36,607 bases of DNA from an uncultured Clostridia bacterium. GTDB lineage: Bacteria; Bacillota; Clostridia; TANB77; CAG-508. A program made the position numbers and the translations under genes. The stretch lies in assembly GCA_947599825.1 (NCBI GenBank), contig CANQFS010000012.1, forward strand, positions 1 to 36,607. Reading direction: 5' to 3'. The notes beneath the pieces are model-generated. The model did not search any database. It was not told where the DNA came from and was given only the letters and a program-made list of their open reading frames with translations. This document shows positions 1 through 9,862 of the stretch, one piece after another (within the stretch, counting starts at the first letter, position 1; each line of letters begins with the position of its first letter).

Positions 1-3000
1 GAGAAAAATCCAAATGGAATTGCTGTAATTTTTGAAGAACAAAAATTAACATATAAAGAATTAAATGAAAAAGCAAACCAAATGGCTCATTGTTTAATAG
101 AAAATGGGGTAAAAGATAATGATATTATAAGTGTTTGTATGAATAAAAATATTCCATTTATAATTAGTGTTTTAGGAATTTTAAAATGTGGTTGTGCTTA
201 TTTACCAATAAATCCTACATACCCTATAAATAGAATCGAATATATTGTTACAGATAGCAATTCAAAAATATTTATTACAGATACAAATTATGAAATAAAA
301 GGAGCAAAAACTTTAACATATAATACTATAAATTTAAATAAATACGAAAAAAATACAACTCCAAGAAAAATAAATAATAATGATTTGGCTTATGTAATAT
401 ATACATCAGGTTCAACAGGAAATCCAAAAGGGGTAATGGTTACAAATCAAAACCTAGTAAACTTCCTATTTAGTTTTAATAATTGCTTTAAAAATAAATT
501 TGGAAATAAAGATAATTGCTTATCTTTAACAAACATTTCATTTGACGTAAGTGTATGTGAAATATTTACACCTTTAGCATTTGGTGCTACATTAACCTTA
601 TATCCAGAAAATACACTAACAAGTATTTCATTATTAAGTGATATTTTAACAAAAAATAAAGTAACATTTTTATATATTCCACCTAGTGTACTAAATGATG
701 TAGCCGATTATATTATTACTAATAATATAAAAGTATTTGTTGATAAACTACTTGTAGGAGTAGAAGCAATAAAAAATAGTACGTTAAATAAATTCTTAGA
801 AATAAATAAAGATATGGAAATTATAAATGGATATGGACCTACGGAAACAACAATTTGCACTACTTTTTATCTATATAAAAAGTCTAATAATTTAAATGAA
901 AATGTTCCAATAGGATATCCAATATCAAATAGTAAAATATATATATTAGATAAAGATAGCCATATTGCACCAATAGGGGTAATAGGAGAACTATGTGTAA
1001 GTGGAGATAATGTAAGTAAAGGATATCTAAATAATGAAGAATTAACAAAAAAATCATTTATTCATAACGAAAAAATAAGTAAAACAACAATCTATAAAAC
1101 GGGAGACTTAGCATATTGGACGCAAAATGGAACGTTATCATTTATTGGTAGAAATGACTCGCAAATAAAATTCAAAGGACACAGAATAGAATTAAACGAA
1201 ATAAATTCTACTTTGAAAAATATGAGCAATGTTACTAACTCTTATACAATGATAAGAAAAGTAAATAACATTGATAGTATATGTTCTTTCATAACAACAA
1301 GTGAAAACATAAATGTAGAAGATATCTATAGTTATCTAAAGAAGAACTTGCCATATTATATGATACCATCTCATATTATTACGCTAGAAACTTTCCCATT
1401 AACCTTAAACGGAAAAATAGATAAAAAAGTTTTACAAGAATATGAAATTGCAAATACAGAAAGATTAAATTATGTAGCACCAGAAAATGAAACACAAAAA
1501 CTATTTTGTGACACTTGGGAAAAATTATTAAATACAAAAGTTGGAATTACAGATGATATATTTGAATTAGGAGCAGATTCTTTGCTTGCTATTAAATTTA
1601 AAGTTGAAATATTATCTCATAATATAGACGTACAATATTCTGACATTTTCAAATATCCTACTATCAAAGAATTTTATAACAATATTATAGATACAATTTC
1701 AAATCAAAACAATGCTAATATAATACCAAAAGCAGAAAACCAAGAGTATTACCCAGTATCTTCTGCACAAAAAAGAATGTACTATGCATCTAGTTTAGAT
1801 GGAGATAATTCTTTAGTATATAATATTGCAGGTGGAGTTATATTAGACAAAACACTAAATAAAGAAAAATTAGAAAAATGTTTTAATACCATTATAAATA
1901 GACATGAATCTTTACGTACATATTTTGAAATAGTAGAAGGTAATATAGTACAAAAAATATTAGATAAAATAGATTTTAAATTAGACTTTGAAAATGTTAA
2001 TACAAATGATGTTGATAAATTATTTAACGATTTTGTAAAACCATTTAATTTAAATAAAGCACCATTATTTAATGCAAAATTAATTAATATAAATAATGAA
2101 AAATCTTTTTTATTATTAAACATGCATCATATTATAAGTGATGGAACCTCTTTTTCGGTTTTAATAGATGAACTATGCAAATTATATAATAATGAAAGTA
2201 ATTTACCAGAACTTACAATTAGTTATAAAGACTTTGCAGTATGGGAAAATAGTAAAATAAATTCAGACGAATTTAATAAAGACAAAGAATTTTGGGTAAA
2301 TCAATTTAATGATGAAATACCTTTATTAAATATGCCTACAAATTACACAAGACCTAATGTTCAAAGTTTTGAAGGAGATAATGTATTTTCACAAATAAAT
2401 AGTAACTTAACATCAAAAATAAATGAAGTGTCAAAGCAACTAGGAATTACACCATATATGCTATTATTAAGTGTATATTATATCCTTTTATATAAATACA
2501 CAGGACAAAACGATATTGTAGTTGGTTCTCCAATTGTAGGAAGAGATAACATTCAATTAACAAATATGATTGGTATGTTTGTAAATTCACTAGCACTAAG
2601 AAATAAAATAGATTCATCTATGTCATTTAAAGAATTTACAACAGAAATAAAAAATAATTGCTTAAATGCGTTTGAACATCAAACATATCCATTTGACGAA
2701 TTAGTTAGCGCATTAGAAATAAAAAGAGATACTAGTAGAAATCCACTTTTTGACACAATGTTTATTTATCAAAATAATGGTAATGCAACTACTAACTTTG
2801 ATGGAATAGAATCAGAAGTATATACGCCAAAAACAAATATTTCAAAATTTGATTTATCATTAGAAATAATACCAGAAAATAATAATTTAAATCTTCGTTT
2901 TGAATATTGTACAAAATTATTTAATAAAGACTTTATTACTAGATTATCAAAACACTATTTAAATATTTTACAAACAATAATAGAAGAAAATGAAATAAAA

Positions 3001-6000
3001 ATAGCAAATATAGACATGCTTTCAAAAGAAGAAAAAGAGCAAATATTAAATGACTTTAATAATACAAAAGCAAATTATCCAAAAGATAAAACTGTTATTC
3101 AATTATTTGAAGAACAAGCCGAGAAAAATCCAAATGGAATTGCTGTAATTTTTGAAGAACAAAAATTAACATATAAAGAATTAAATGAAAAAGCAAATCA
3201 AATGGCTAATTGTTTAATAGAAAATGGGGTAAAAAATAATGATATTGTTGGCATTATGCTAAATCGTTCTTTTGAAACTATTATTTCTATGTTAGCAGTT
3301 TTAAAAGCAGATGCTGCATATATGCTAATAGATGTAAATTTACCAGAAGATAGAATTATATATATGTTAAAAAATGCTGATTCTGCATTGTTAATTACAG
3401 CAAGTGATATAAAAAATATTGATTTTAATAAAAAATTATTTGTTGACAAAATAAATGCTGATGCATATCAAAAAAATAATTTAAACTTGAATTATAATAT
3501 AAAAGATAACTTATCTATTGTTTATACATCAGGCTCAACGGGTAATCCAAAAGGTGTCTTGTTAATACAACAAGGTATGATTAATTTAATGGTTTGTTAT
3601 AAAAAATTCATAGATATAGAAAATTTTAGCAAATTTTTAAGTATTTGTTCTATTTCCTTTGATATGTTTGCTGTTGAAATTTTTATTCCGCTATTAAATA
3701 ATAAAACATTAATATTAGCAAATGAAGAAGAACATAAAGATCCTATTGCTATTAGCAAATTAATAAAAACAAATTGTGTTGAGTTCATGTTAATTACACC
3801 TTCAAAAATTCAACTATTATTAGCAAATGACTCTACTAGCGATTGTTTACAAAATTTAAAAAGCATACAATTAGGAGGAGAAATATTTACTGCAAATTTA
3901 TTTGAAACATTAAAAAAATATACAAATGCTCAAATATGTAATGAATATGGACCTTCTGAAATTACATCTTGTTGTTCTTATAAAGAAATTATATCTGCTA
4001 ATGATATTAATATTGGTGGACCTATTCATAATGTTCAAATTTACATACTTAACCAAGATATGAACTTATGCCCAATTGGAGTAGATGGAGAAATATGTGT
4101 TAGCGGTGATGGAATTTCTAAAGGTTATATCAATAATCATACTGCAACAGAAAAAGTATTTGTAAAAAATCCTTTTGTAGAAGGCTTATTATATAAAACA
4201 GGGGACATAGGGAAATATAATGCAAGTGGAGAAATAGAATATATTGGCAGAAAAGATTTTCAAGTTAAATTAAGAGGCTTGAGAATTGAATTATCAGAAA
4301 TTGAAAAACAACTATTAAATATAGAAAATATTAAAAATTGTGCTGTAATTTATAAAGAAGAGCCTAACAACAATTCTTATTTAGCAGCGTTCTTTACATC
4401 AGCAAAAGATATTGACATTTCTTTTATAAGAACAGAGTTATCAAAACATTTACCATTATATATGGTTCCAAAATATATTATAAAATTAGATAATATGCCT
4501 ATTACTAGAAATGGAAAAATAGATTTAAAAACATTAAAAGAATATAAAATTGAAAATGTTGAAACATCAAATTACGTGGCACCAGAAAATGAAACACAAA
4601 AACTATTTTGTGACACTTGGGAAAAATTATTAAATACAAAAGTTGGAATTACAGATGATATATTTGAACTAGGAGCAGATTCTTTACTTGCTATTAAATT
4701 TAAAGTTGAAATATTATCTCATAATATTAATATTGAATATGCAGATATTTTTAAATATCCAACTGTAAAAGAATTATCAGAAGCAAAAAGTGTTACGACG
4801 GCAGAACAAACAGATTCTTATAATTATGATGAAATTAATAAAATATTAGAAAAAAATAATATAAAAAATAGTAAAAATATGATAACAAATAAAACAAACA
4901 ATGTTCTTCTATTAGGTTCAAACGGCTTTGTAGGAATGCATATTTTATATAATTTCATCAAGAAAGATAATGGAAAAATATATTGTATTGTTAGAGATAA
5001 AAACAAAATATCTGCTAGAACTAGAATTTTAGATGCGTTACATTTTTATTTTAATAGTGAATTAGATGATTTTATTGATAATAGAATTGTTATTTTAAAA
5101 GGTGATATAACCAAAGAAAACTTTGGCTTAAATACAGATTTATACAATGATATAGTAGATAATGTTTCTATTGTTATTAACTCAAGTGCAAATGTTAGAC
5201 ACTATGGTAATTTTAAAAATTTCGAAGACATCAATATTGGTCTAACACAAAAGGCTATTGAATTTTGCGAAAAATATAATAAAAGGTTAATACAAATTTC
5301 TACTACTAGCGTTAGTGGAGAAGTAAATAAAAATGAAAATATAAGTTTTTCAGAAAATAATTTATATATTGGGCAAAATTTAGATAATGTATATGTAAAG
5401 AGTAAATTTGAAGCAGAAAGGATTATATTAGAACATATTTCAAAAGGATTAAAAGCACAAATATTAAGACTTGGAAATATTACGAATAGATATATTGATG
5501 GAAAATTCCAAATAAATCCTAATGAAAATGCTTTCATAGGTAGAATTCAATCTTTCATAAAATTAGGAATCATTCCAGACTATTTATTAAATGCAAAACT
5601 AGAATTTACACCTGTTGATTTATGCGGACTTGCAATTGTTACTATTATGCAAAACTATGTACCAGATTTTAGTGTATTTCACATTTTCAACAACAATTAT
5701 ATAACAATGAAAGATTTCGTTGAAACATTAAGAAAATATAATGTAAATTTAAAAGTTGTTAATGATAAAGAATTTGATAAAAAAATAAAAGAAGCCTTAC
5801 TTGATGAAAGTAAAAAGAATATACTATCAGGTATTGTTAATGAATTAAATTTAGACAATAATTTTGAAATTAATGCAAATGTCGACATTTTATCTGAATT
5901 TTCTAGAAGTTTTTTATATACTATTGACTTTAATTGGTCAAAAATAGATAATGGTTATATAGAAAAATATATTAAATATTTTAAAAATATAAAATTTATA

Positions 6001-6003
6001 TAG
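1..6003 (+). CDS. Nonribosomal peptide synthetase, A-T-C-A-T-reductase, 5' end outside window
   Basis: The reading frame is open from base 1, so the gene starts upstream; 2000 codons are visible. Domains in order: adenylation 1 (about nt 1-1450; YTSGSTGNPKG core, NGYGPTETT, YKTGDL); carrier 1 (about 1477-1690; FELGADSLLAIKF with the phosphopantetheine Ser); condensation (about 1741-3000; MHHIISDG catalytic motif); adenylation 2 (about 3060-4545; YTSGSTGNPKG, NEYGPSEIT); carrier 2 (about 4579-4790); and a C-terminal thioester reductase (about 4890-6000) with a Rossmann GSNGFVG motif and the SDR-type YVKSK pair. In the known family, such reductases release the peptide as an aldehyde or alcohol, so the visible part could join two amino acids and release a dipeptide aldehyde that may cyclise to a pyrazinone. 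By hand alignment to GrsA, the specificity-pocket residues read roughly DVCSLGGIC for A1 and DMVSQGESC for A2; I cannot assign substrates. Whether a further domain or module precedes A1 is unknown. No phosphopantetheinyl transferase is in the window. Confidence 0.95.
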   Translation, partial: EKNPNGIAVIFEEQKLTYKELNEKANQMAHCLIENGVKDNDIISVCMNKNIPFIISVLGILKCGCAYLPINPTYPINRIEYIVTDSNSKIFITDTNYEIKGAKTLTYNTINLNKYEKNTTPRKINNNDLAYVIYTSGSTGNPKGVMVTNQNLVNFLFSFNNCFKNKFGNKDNCLSLTNISFDVSVCEIFTPLAFGATLTLYPENTLTSISLLSDILTKNKVTFLYIPPSVLNDVADYIITNNIKVFVDKLLVGVEAIKNSTLNKFLEINKDMEIINGYGPTETTICTTFYLYKKSNNLNENVPIGYPISNSKIYILDKDSHIAPIGVIGELCVSGDNVSKGYLNNEELTKKSFIHNEKISKTTIYKTGDLAYWTQNGTLSFIGRNDSQIKFKGHRIELNEINSTLKNMSNVTNSYTMIRKVNNIDSICSFITTSENINVEDIYSYLKKNLPYYMIPSHIITLETFPLTLNGKIDKKVLQEYEIANTERLNYVAPENETQKLFCDTWEKLLNTKVGITDDIFELGADSLLAIKFKVEILSHNIDVQYSDIFKYPTIKEFYNNIIDTISNQNNANIIPKAENQEYYPVSSAQKRMYYASSLDGDNSLVYNIAGGVILDKTLNKEKLEKCFNTIINRHESLRTYFEIVEGNIVQKILDKIDFKLDFENVNTNDVDKLFNDFVKPFNLNKAPLFNAKLININNEKSFLLLNMHHIISDGTSFSVLIDELCKLYNNESNLPELTISYKDFAVWENSKINSDEFNKDKEFWVNQFNDEIPLLNMPTNYTRPNVQSFEGDNVFSQINSNLTSKINEVSKQLGITPYMLLLSVYYILLYKYTGQNDIVVGSPIVGRDNIQLTNMIGMFVNSLALRNKIDSSMSFKEFTTEIKNNCLNAFEHQTYPFDELVSALEIKRDTSRNPLFDTMFIYQNNGNATTNFDGIESEVYTPKTNISKFDLSLEIIPENNNLNLRFEYCTKLFNKDFITRLSKHYLNILQTIIEENEIKIANIDMLSKEEKEQILNDFNNTKANYPKDKTVIQLFEEQAEKNPNGIAVIFEEQKLTYKELNEKANQMANCLIENGVKNNDIVGIMLNRSFETIISMLAVLKADAAYMLIDVNLPEDRIIYMLKNADSALLITASDIKNIDFNKKLFVDKINADAYQKNNLNLNYNIKDNLSIVYTSGSTGNPKGVLLIQQGMINLMVCYKKFIDIENFSKFLSICSISFDMFAVEIFIPLLNNKTLILANEEEHKDPIAISKLIKTNCVEFMLITPSKIQLLLANDSTSDCLQNLKSIQLGGEIFTANLFETLKKYTNAQICNEYGPSEITSCCSYKEIISANDINIGGPIHNVQIYILNQDMNLCPIGVDGEICVSGDGISKGYINNHTATEKVFVKNPFVEGLLYKTGDIGKYNASGEIEYIGRKDFQVKLRGLRIELSEIEKQLLNIENIKNCAVIYKEEPNNNSYLAAFFTSAKDIDISFIRTELSKHLPLYMVPKYIIKLDNMPITRNGKIDLKTLKEYKIENVETSNYVAPENETQKLFCDTWEKLLNTKVGITDDIFELGADSLLAIKFKVEILSHNINIEYADIFKYPTVKELSEAKSVTTAEQTDSYNYDEINKILEKNNIKNSKNMITNKTNNVLLLGSNGFVGMHILYNFIKKDNGKIYCIVRDKNKISARTRILDALHFYFNSELDDFIDNRIVILKGDITKENFGLNTDLYNDIVDNVSIVINSSANVRHYGNFKNFEDINIGLTQKAIEFCEKYNKRLIQISTTSVSGEVNKNENISFSENNLYIGQNLDNVYVKSKFEAERIILEHISKGLKAQILRLGNITNRYIDGKFQINPNENAFIGRIQSFIKLGIIPDYLLNAKLEFTPVDLCGLAIVTIMQNYVPDFSVFHIFNNNYITMKDFVETLRKYNVNLKVVNDKEFDKKIKEALLDESKKNILSGIVNELNLDNNFEINANVDILSEFSRSFLYTIDFNWSKIDNGYIEKYIKYFKNIKFI

Positions 6004-6015
6004 GGAGGAAAATTT

Positions 6016-7821
6016 ATGGAACATATAGGTTCATTAATATTAATGATTATTTCTGAAATATTAATAATAGGATTAGCATTATTTTTAAGAAAAGAAAAAA
6101 AGAGTCAATTAAAGAATGCATTTTATTTTCTCTTGATTTGCTTATTTATTTGGACTTTTTGCTCAATTTTACAAGTACTATTTCAAAATACAAATATAGA
6201 CCCATTTTTTTGGGAAAAATTAGCGGGATTTGGAGTGTGTTTTTGCCCGGTTGCATTTTTAACGTTAAGTGTAGTATTTGCTAAAACTAAAATTAAATTA
6301 AAGTTTAGTCATATTTTATTTTTAATAATACCTTTAACAACGGTACTATTAACATTTACTAATGAATATCATCATTTAGTTTTTCAACATTATTCAATTA
6401 ATATGAATGAAGTAGTTACAGGAAGTTATTATAATATTCATTCTTTATATGTATATGCGCTATATGGATTTGCGTTATTTTACTTTGTAAAATATTCAAT
6501 AAAAAATTCTGGTTTCTTTTCAAAGCAATCTATATTAATAATACTTGGTGCAATTATTCCAATAGTTGTTAATATATTAGGTGGATTTGGTATTATAAAA
6601 ATGACTATGTATATGACACCAATATCTTTTGCATTTGTAGCGTTTTTCTTTGGTATTGCTATATTCAAATTCAAATTCATTAGCATCACACCAATAGCAA
6701 TGCAAAATATAGTAGATAGGATGTCAGATAGTTTCGTAGTTATAAATGAAGATAGTAATATTACAGACTTCAATAAAACCTTTACAGACACCTTCAAAAT
6801 ATCTGCTAATAAAGTAAGAAATACAAACATCATTGACTTATTAAAAAATGATATCAAATTTGAAGATGACTTAACAAATGTCGAAGATGCTATAAAGAAA
6901 GCAAGAACAACTCCAGAAATCATATACTTTGACAAAGAATTCAAAATAGGAAAACAATACTTTAGTATAGAAGTAAGTAACATTTCATCAAAGAAAAACT
7001 ATTTAGGAACCCTAATACTATTCAAAGATGTTACACAGCATATTGAGGATATGCAAACCATCAAAAATAACCAAGATATGTTAATGGAAAGAGAACGTCT
7101 AGCATCACTTGGACAATTAATAGGTGGTATTGCGCACAACTTAAAAACACCAATCATGTCAATTGCAGGTGCTTCAGAGGGCTTATCTGACTTAATCAAA
7201 GAATATGAAACATCAGTTGGAGACGCAGAAGTTACAATAGAAGACCACCACGAAATAGCAAAAGACATGAAAGACTGGATTAGCAAAATTAGAAGTTACA
7301 CAGAATATATGTCAGACGTTATCACAGCCGTAAAAGGACAAGCCGTTACCCTATCAGAAGAACAAGCCATCTCCTTCAGTTTAGACGAATTAGTAAAACG
7401 TGTAGATATATTAATGAGACACGAACTAAAAAATGCATTAATCAACCTAAACACAAAAATGGAAATCGATCCTAATATTGAACTAAAAGGAAACATCAAT
7501 AGTTTAGTACAAGTAATCAATAACATGATATCAAATGCAATACAAGCCTATAATGGAAAACCAAATGAGCAAATAGACTTAATCGTATCACAAGTAGATA
7601 ATGATGTAACAATCTCTGTAGTAGACCATGCAGGCGGACTTCCAAAAGAAGTAGAAGGAAAACTATTCAAAGAAATGATAACAACAAAAGGAAAAAACGG
7701 AACAGGACTTGGCTTATTCATGTCATACTCAACAATTCGTGCTCACTTCAACGGAAATATCACCTATAACACAGAAAAAGGCGAAGGCACAGCCTTCCAT
7801 ATCATCTTACCAATGCAATAA
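6016..7821 (+). CDS. Orphan membrane sensor histidine kinase (7TM-PAS-HisKA-HATPase)
   Basis: 601 aa. About seven hydrophobic segments fill residues 1-225, as in 7TM-type histidine kinases. A PAS-like region follows (about 228-345, IVDRMSDSFVVINEDSNITD). The dimerisation/phosphoacceptor domain has H374 in AHNLKTP. The ATPase domain carries the N box (NMISNAIQAY, about 503), G1 (VVDHAGGLP, about 535) and G2 (GTGLGLFMSY, about 562). The residue after the His is Asn rather than the usual Glu/Asp, while Thr stands at +4. The start is fixed by GGAGGAA just upstream; only 12 nt separate it from the synthetase stop, so the two are almost certainly co-transcribed. No response regulator lies in the window. 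It probably senses a signal linked to the peptide product or envelope and regulates the cluster (inference). Confidence 0.9.
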   Translation: MEHIGSLILMIISEILIIGLALFLRKEKKSQLKNAFYFLLICLFIWTFCSILQVLFQNTNIDPFFWEKLAGFGVCFCPVAFLTLSVVFAKTKIKLKFSHILFLIIPLTTVLLTFTNEYHHLVFQHYSINMNEVVTGSYYNIHSLYVYALYGFALFYFVKYSIKNSGFFSKQSILIILGAIIPIVVNILGGFGIIKMTMYMTPISFAFVAFFFGIAIFKFKFISITPIAMQNIVDRMSDSFVVINEDSNITDFNKTFTDTFKISANKVRNTNIIDLLKNDIKFEDDLTNVEDAIKKARTTPEIIYFDKEFKIGKQYFSIEVSNISSKKNYLGTLILFKDVTQHIEDMQTIKNNQDMLMERERLASLGQLIGGIAHNLKTPIMSIAGASEGLSDLIKEYETSVGDAEVTIEDHHEIAKDMKDWISKIRSYTEYMSDVITAVKGQAVTLSEEQAISFSLDELVKRVDILMRHELKNALINLNTKMEIDPNIELKGNINSLVQVINNMISNAIQAYNGKPNEQIDLIVSQVDNDVTISVVDHAGGLPKEVEGKLFKEMITTKGKNGTGLGLFMSYSTIRAHFNGNITYNTEKGEGTAFHIILPMQ

Positions 7822-7828
7822 AACCAAA

Positions 7829-7888
7829 ACAGGAGGGACGCCCCTTTTCGTTCCATTTTGGAACGCTGGGGACACCCCTTCTTTTTTT
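7829..7888 (+). terminator. Palindromic terminator-like repeat, copy 1
   Basis: Directly after the kinase stop codon. Outer arms GGGACGCCCC and GGGGACACCC pair around a central CGTTCCA/TGGAACG hairpin and are followed by a T-run. The same element recurs after nrdG and after the prepilin-like gene, so it is both a likely Rho-independent terminator and a dispersed repeat. Confidence 0.7.
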
Positions 7889-7950
7889 ATATAGCAAAGT
7901 TCTCTTTTTAACTATTAACATACTAATAATGAATGAGTAAAAAAGAAAAA

Positions 7951-8213
7951 ATCCGCTATAGCGGACAAAGAGAAAATCATAATTTAATTATAGCGGATAA
8001 TAGAGAGAAAATTTTAAATCCGCTATAGTAAACAATAAAGAGAAAAACTTTAATTCCGCTATAGCGGATAAACAAAAATATATATTTCCGCCATAGCGGA
8101 CAAAAATAGTAATAAAATTTTTTATGTAGGATAAATAAAAAAATAATTACAATTTCCGCTATAGCGGAAATTAAAAACAAAAATAACTCAAGAAAATTCC
8201 GCTATAGCGAAAA
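7951..8213. repeat. Array of TCCGCTATAGCGGA palindromes, upstream of Rpn-like gene
   Basis: Full or near-full palindromes lie at 7952-7965, 8055-8068, 8087-8100 (a GCCATAGC variant) and 8155-8168; the last extends to a perfect 22-bp palindrome at 8151-8172. Decayed copies are at about 7988-7997, 8019-8032 and 8197-8213. Spacers are AT-rich, unequal and unlike one another. No gene is visible between 7896 and 8624. A matching cluster lies on the far side of the Rpn-like gene. Confidence 0.8.
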
Positions 8214-8269
8214 TTTTTGTATATAGTTCAAATATATACGAAAAAAACAAATAATTTACATAAAAAATA

Positions 8270-8298
8270 TTTACAAATAAAATTTTACATGATATAGT
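8270..8298 (+). promoter_or_regulatory. Possible promoter TTTACA-17-TATAGT
   Basis: TTTACA at 8270-8275 and TATAGT at 8293-8298 are 17 nt apart, after the palindrome array. It would read toward the Rpn-like gene about 330 nt downstream. AT-richness makes chance matches easy; nothing else is seen in 8299-8624. Confidence 0.35.
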
Positions 8299-8624
8299 AT
8301 GTTTATTCTTATTTAATTCAAATCAACACAAAAGTAAAAATCTAGGAAAAATAAAATTAAAAAGTTATGCAAAATTATTTTACATCAAGAATAAAAGTCA
8401 AATGTTATTAGAGTAAAAAGAATTAAGAAAAAATCAAAAATATTTTTTAAAAAAATTAAAATCTTTAATTTTCCAAGAAAAAGAAAATCTTAAACGAAAG
8501 GAGGTATGTTATTAGATAAATAGGGGCTTAAATCAACTAATTTGAATTAAGAGAAAATACCAAAAATATTATTGTGCTATTGCGCTTTTTTAGCATGCAT
8601 GATAATATAAGAAAGGACAAATAA

Positions 8625-9483
8625 GTGGAATTAAACCTAAAAAATGATATAGTATTTAAAGCCTTTTTTGCAAAACAAGGAAATGAAAAATATTTAAAAA
8701 GCTTTTTAGAAGCATTACTAAAAAAGAAAATAGAAGAAATAGAAGTAATGCGGAGAAGTAAGTTTGCTTCAAATGAAAAAAGATGAAAAATTGGGAAGAA
8801 TAGATATAAAAGCAACAATAAATAAAAATGAAATAATAAATATAGAAATGCAATTAAAAAATCAGCATGATATGGAAAAAAGAAGTGAATTTTATGGAGC
8901 AAAGTTAGTTACAGACCAATTTAAAAGTGGGAAGAAGTACATAGAACTAAAACCAGTAATATTAATTAACATATTAAACTATAACTTATTAGAAGTACCA
9001 GAATATTGCACGAAAACAGTAACAGTAGCAGAAGAACATAGAGAATATGAAGTAGTAAAAGATATAACATATTATTTTATAGAATTACCCAAATTTAGAA
9101 AAAGCAAGCCACGACTAGCAAACATGTTAGAAGTATGGCTAGCACTAATCGATGGAGAAGGGGGATTAATCGAAATGGGAAAATATAAATATAAAATCAT
9201 AGAAGAAGTAGAAAAAGAACTAGAAGAAATATATGCAGATGAAGAACTAAAAGCGCTACTAGACTATAGACAAAGTGCAGATTTAGATAGAGATTTAGCG
9301 TTATATAATGCTGAACAAAAAGGCATTAAAAAACGGATTAGAGGAACGGAAAGAAAGAACGGAAGAAAACAATTAAAAGAAGCAACTATAGAAATTGCAA
9401 AAAAATTAAAACAAGAAAATTTATCAATTGAAAAAATAGTAGAAATAACAGGATTAAAAAAAGAAGAAATTGAAAAACTATAA
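8625..9483 (+). pseudogene. Rpn family / PD-(D/E)XK nuclease-family transposase-like gene, frameshifted
   Basis: A GTG at 8625 after AGAAAGGA opens a frame (ELNLKNDIVFKAFFAKQGNE) typical of the N-terminus of Rpn/PD-(D/E)XK 'transposase-like' proteins. It hits a stop shortly after nt 8751. The remainder continues in the next frame: LLQMKKDEKLGRIDIKAT, then INIEMQL. The D...ExQ pattern matches the PD-(D/E)XK nuclease core. Removing one C at 8751 joins the parts as EVM-GEVSLLQM. Three further extra C's at 9334, 9347 and 9360 cancel in frame and turn an odd KKRIRGTERKNGRKQ into the usual KKGLEEGKKEGRKQ linker. The C-terminal part (IEIAKKLKQENLSIEKIVEITGL) is the usual helical tail. The corrected protein is about 285 aa, near full length. 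Palindrome arrays flank it on both sides. Either a real pseudogene or an intact gene with sequence errors. Confidence 0.8.
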
Positions 9484-9571
9484 AAAACAAGAAAAACGCC
9501 CAAATTTTTAAAAATGTAGAGGAACTGCATTTGGGAACCAAGGAAAAAAACAGTAAATAAAAAGAAAAAAT

Positions 9572-9619
9572 GAACGAGCATTTTTGGCTATAAATTGCCA
9601 TTTATGACGTTCTTTTTTC
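9572..9619 (+). terminator. Terminator-like hairpin after Rpn-like gene
   Basis: GAACG...CGTTC outer arms and TGGC...GCCA inner arms around an AT loop are followed by TTTTTT. It lies about 90 nt after the stop codon; the stem is interrupted. Confidence 0.5.
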
Positions 9620-9670
9620 TTAACATATAACACATTTTTAATAAAAAATAGACCAAAAAAACATTAAATT

Positions 9671-9862
9671 TTCGCCATAGTAGAAAAAGAAACCTCATAA
9701 AAAAATCCAAAAATTCGCCATAGTAGAAAAAGAAACCTCATAAAAAAATCCAAAAATTCGCCATAGTAGAAAAAGAAACCTCATAAAAAAATCTCAAATT
9801 TCCGCCATAGCGGAAAAGGAAACCTCATAAAAAAAACATCTTAAATTCCGCCATAGCGGAAA
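9671..9862. repeat. Tandem repeat, about five 43-bp units with embedded palindromes
   Basis: Units start at 9671, 9714, 9757, about 9800 and 9846. The first three are nearly identical (TTCGCCATAGTAGAAAAAGA, then AACCTCAT and an A-run) and carry a broken palindrome. The last two carry the intact TCCGCCATAGCGGA form. This array mirrors the one at 7951-8213 across the Rpn-like gene. The rest of 9483-10009 is AT-rich with no visible gene. Confidence 0.85.

Noticed and set aside
7709-7894. Plus-strand ORF at the 3' end of the kinase gene
   Set aside because: A frame shadow of the kinase that runs into the terminator repeat.
8506-8523. Tiny ORF after AAAGGAGGT
   Set aside because: Only five codons and the ribosome site is too close to the ATG; possibly a remnant, not supportable as a gene.
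9671-9862. CRISPR array
   Set aside because: The units are contiguous near-identical 43-mers without unique spacers, and no cas genes are present.
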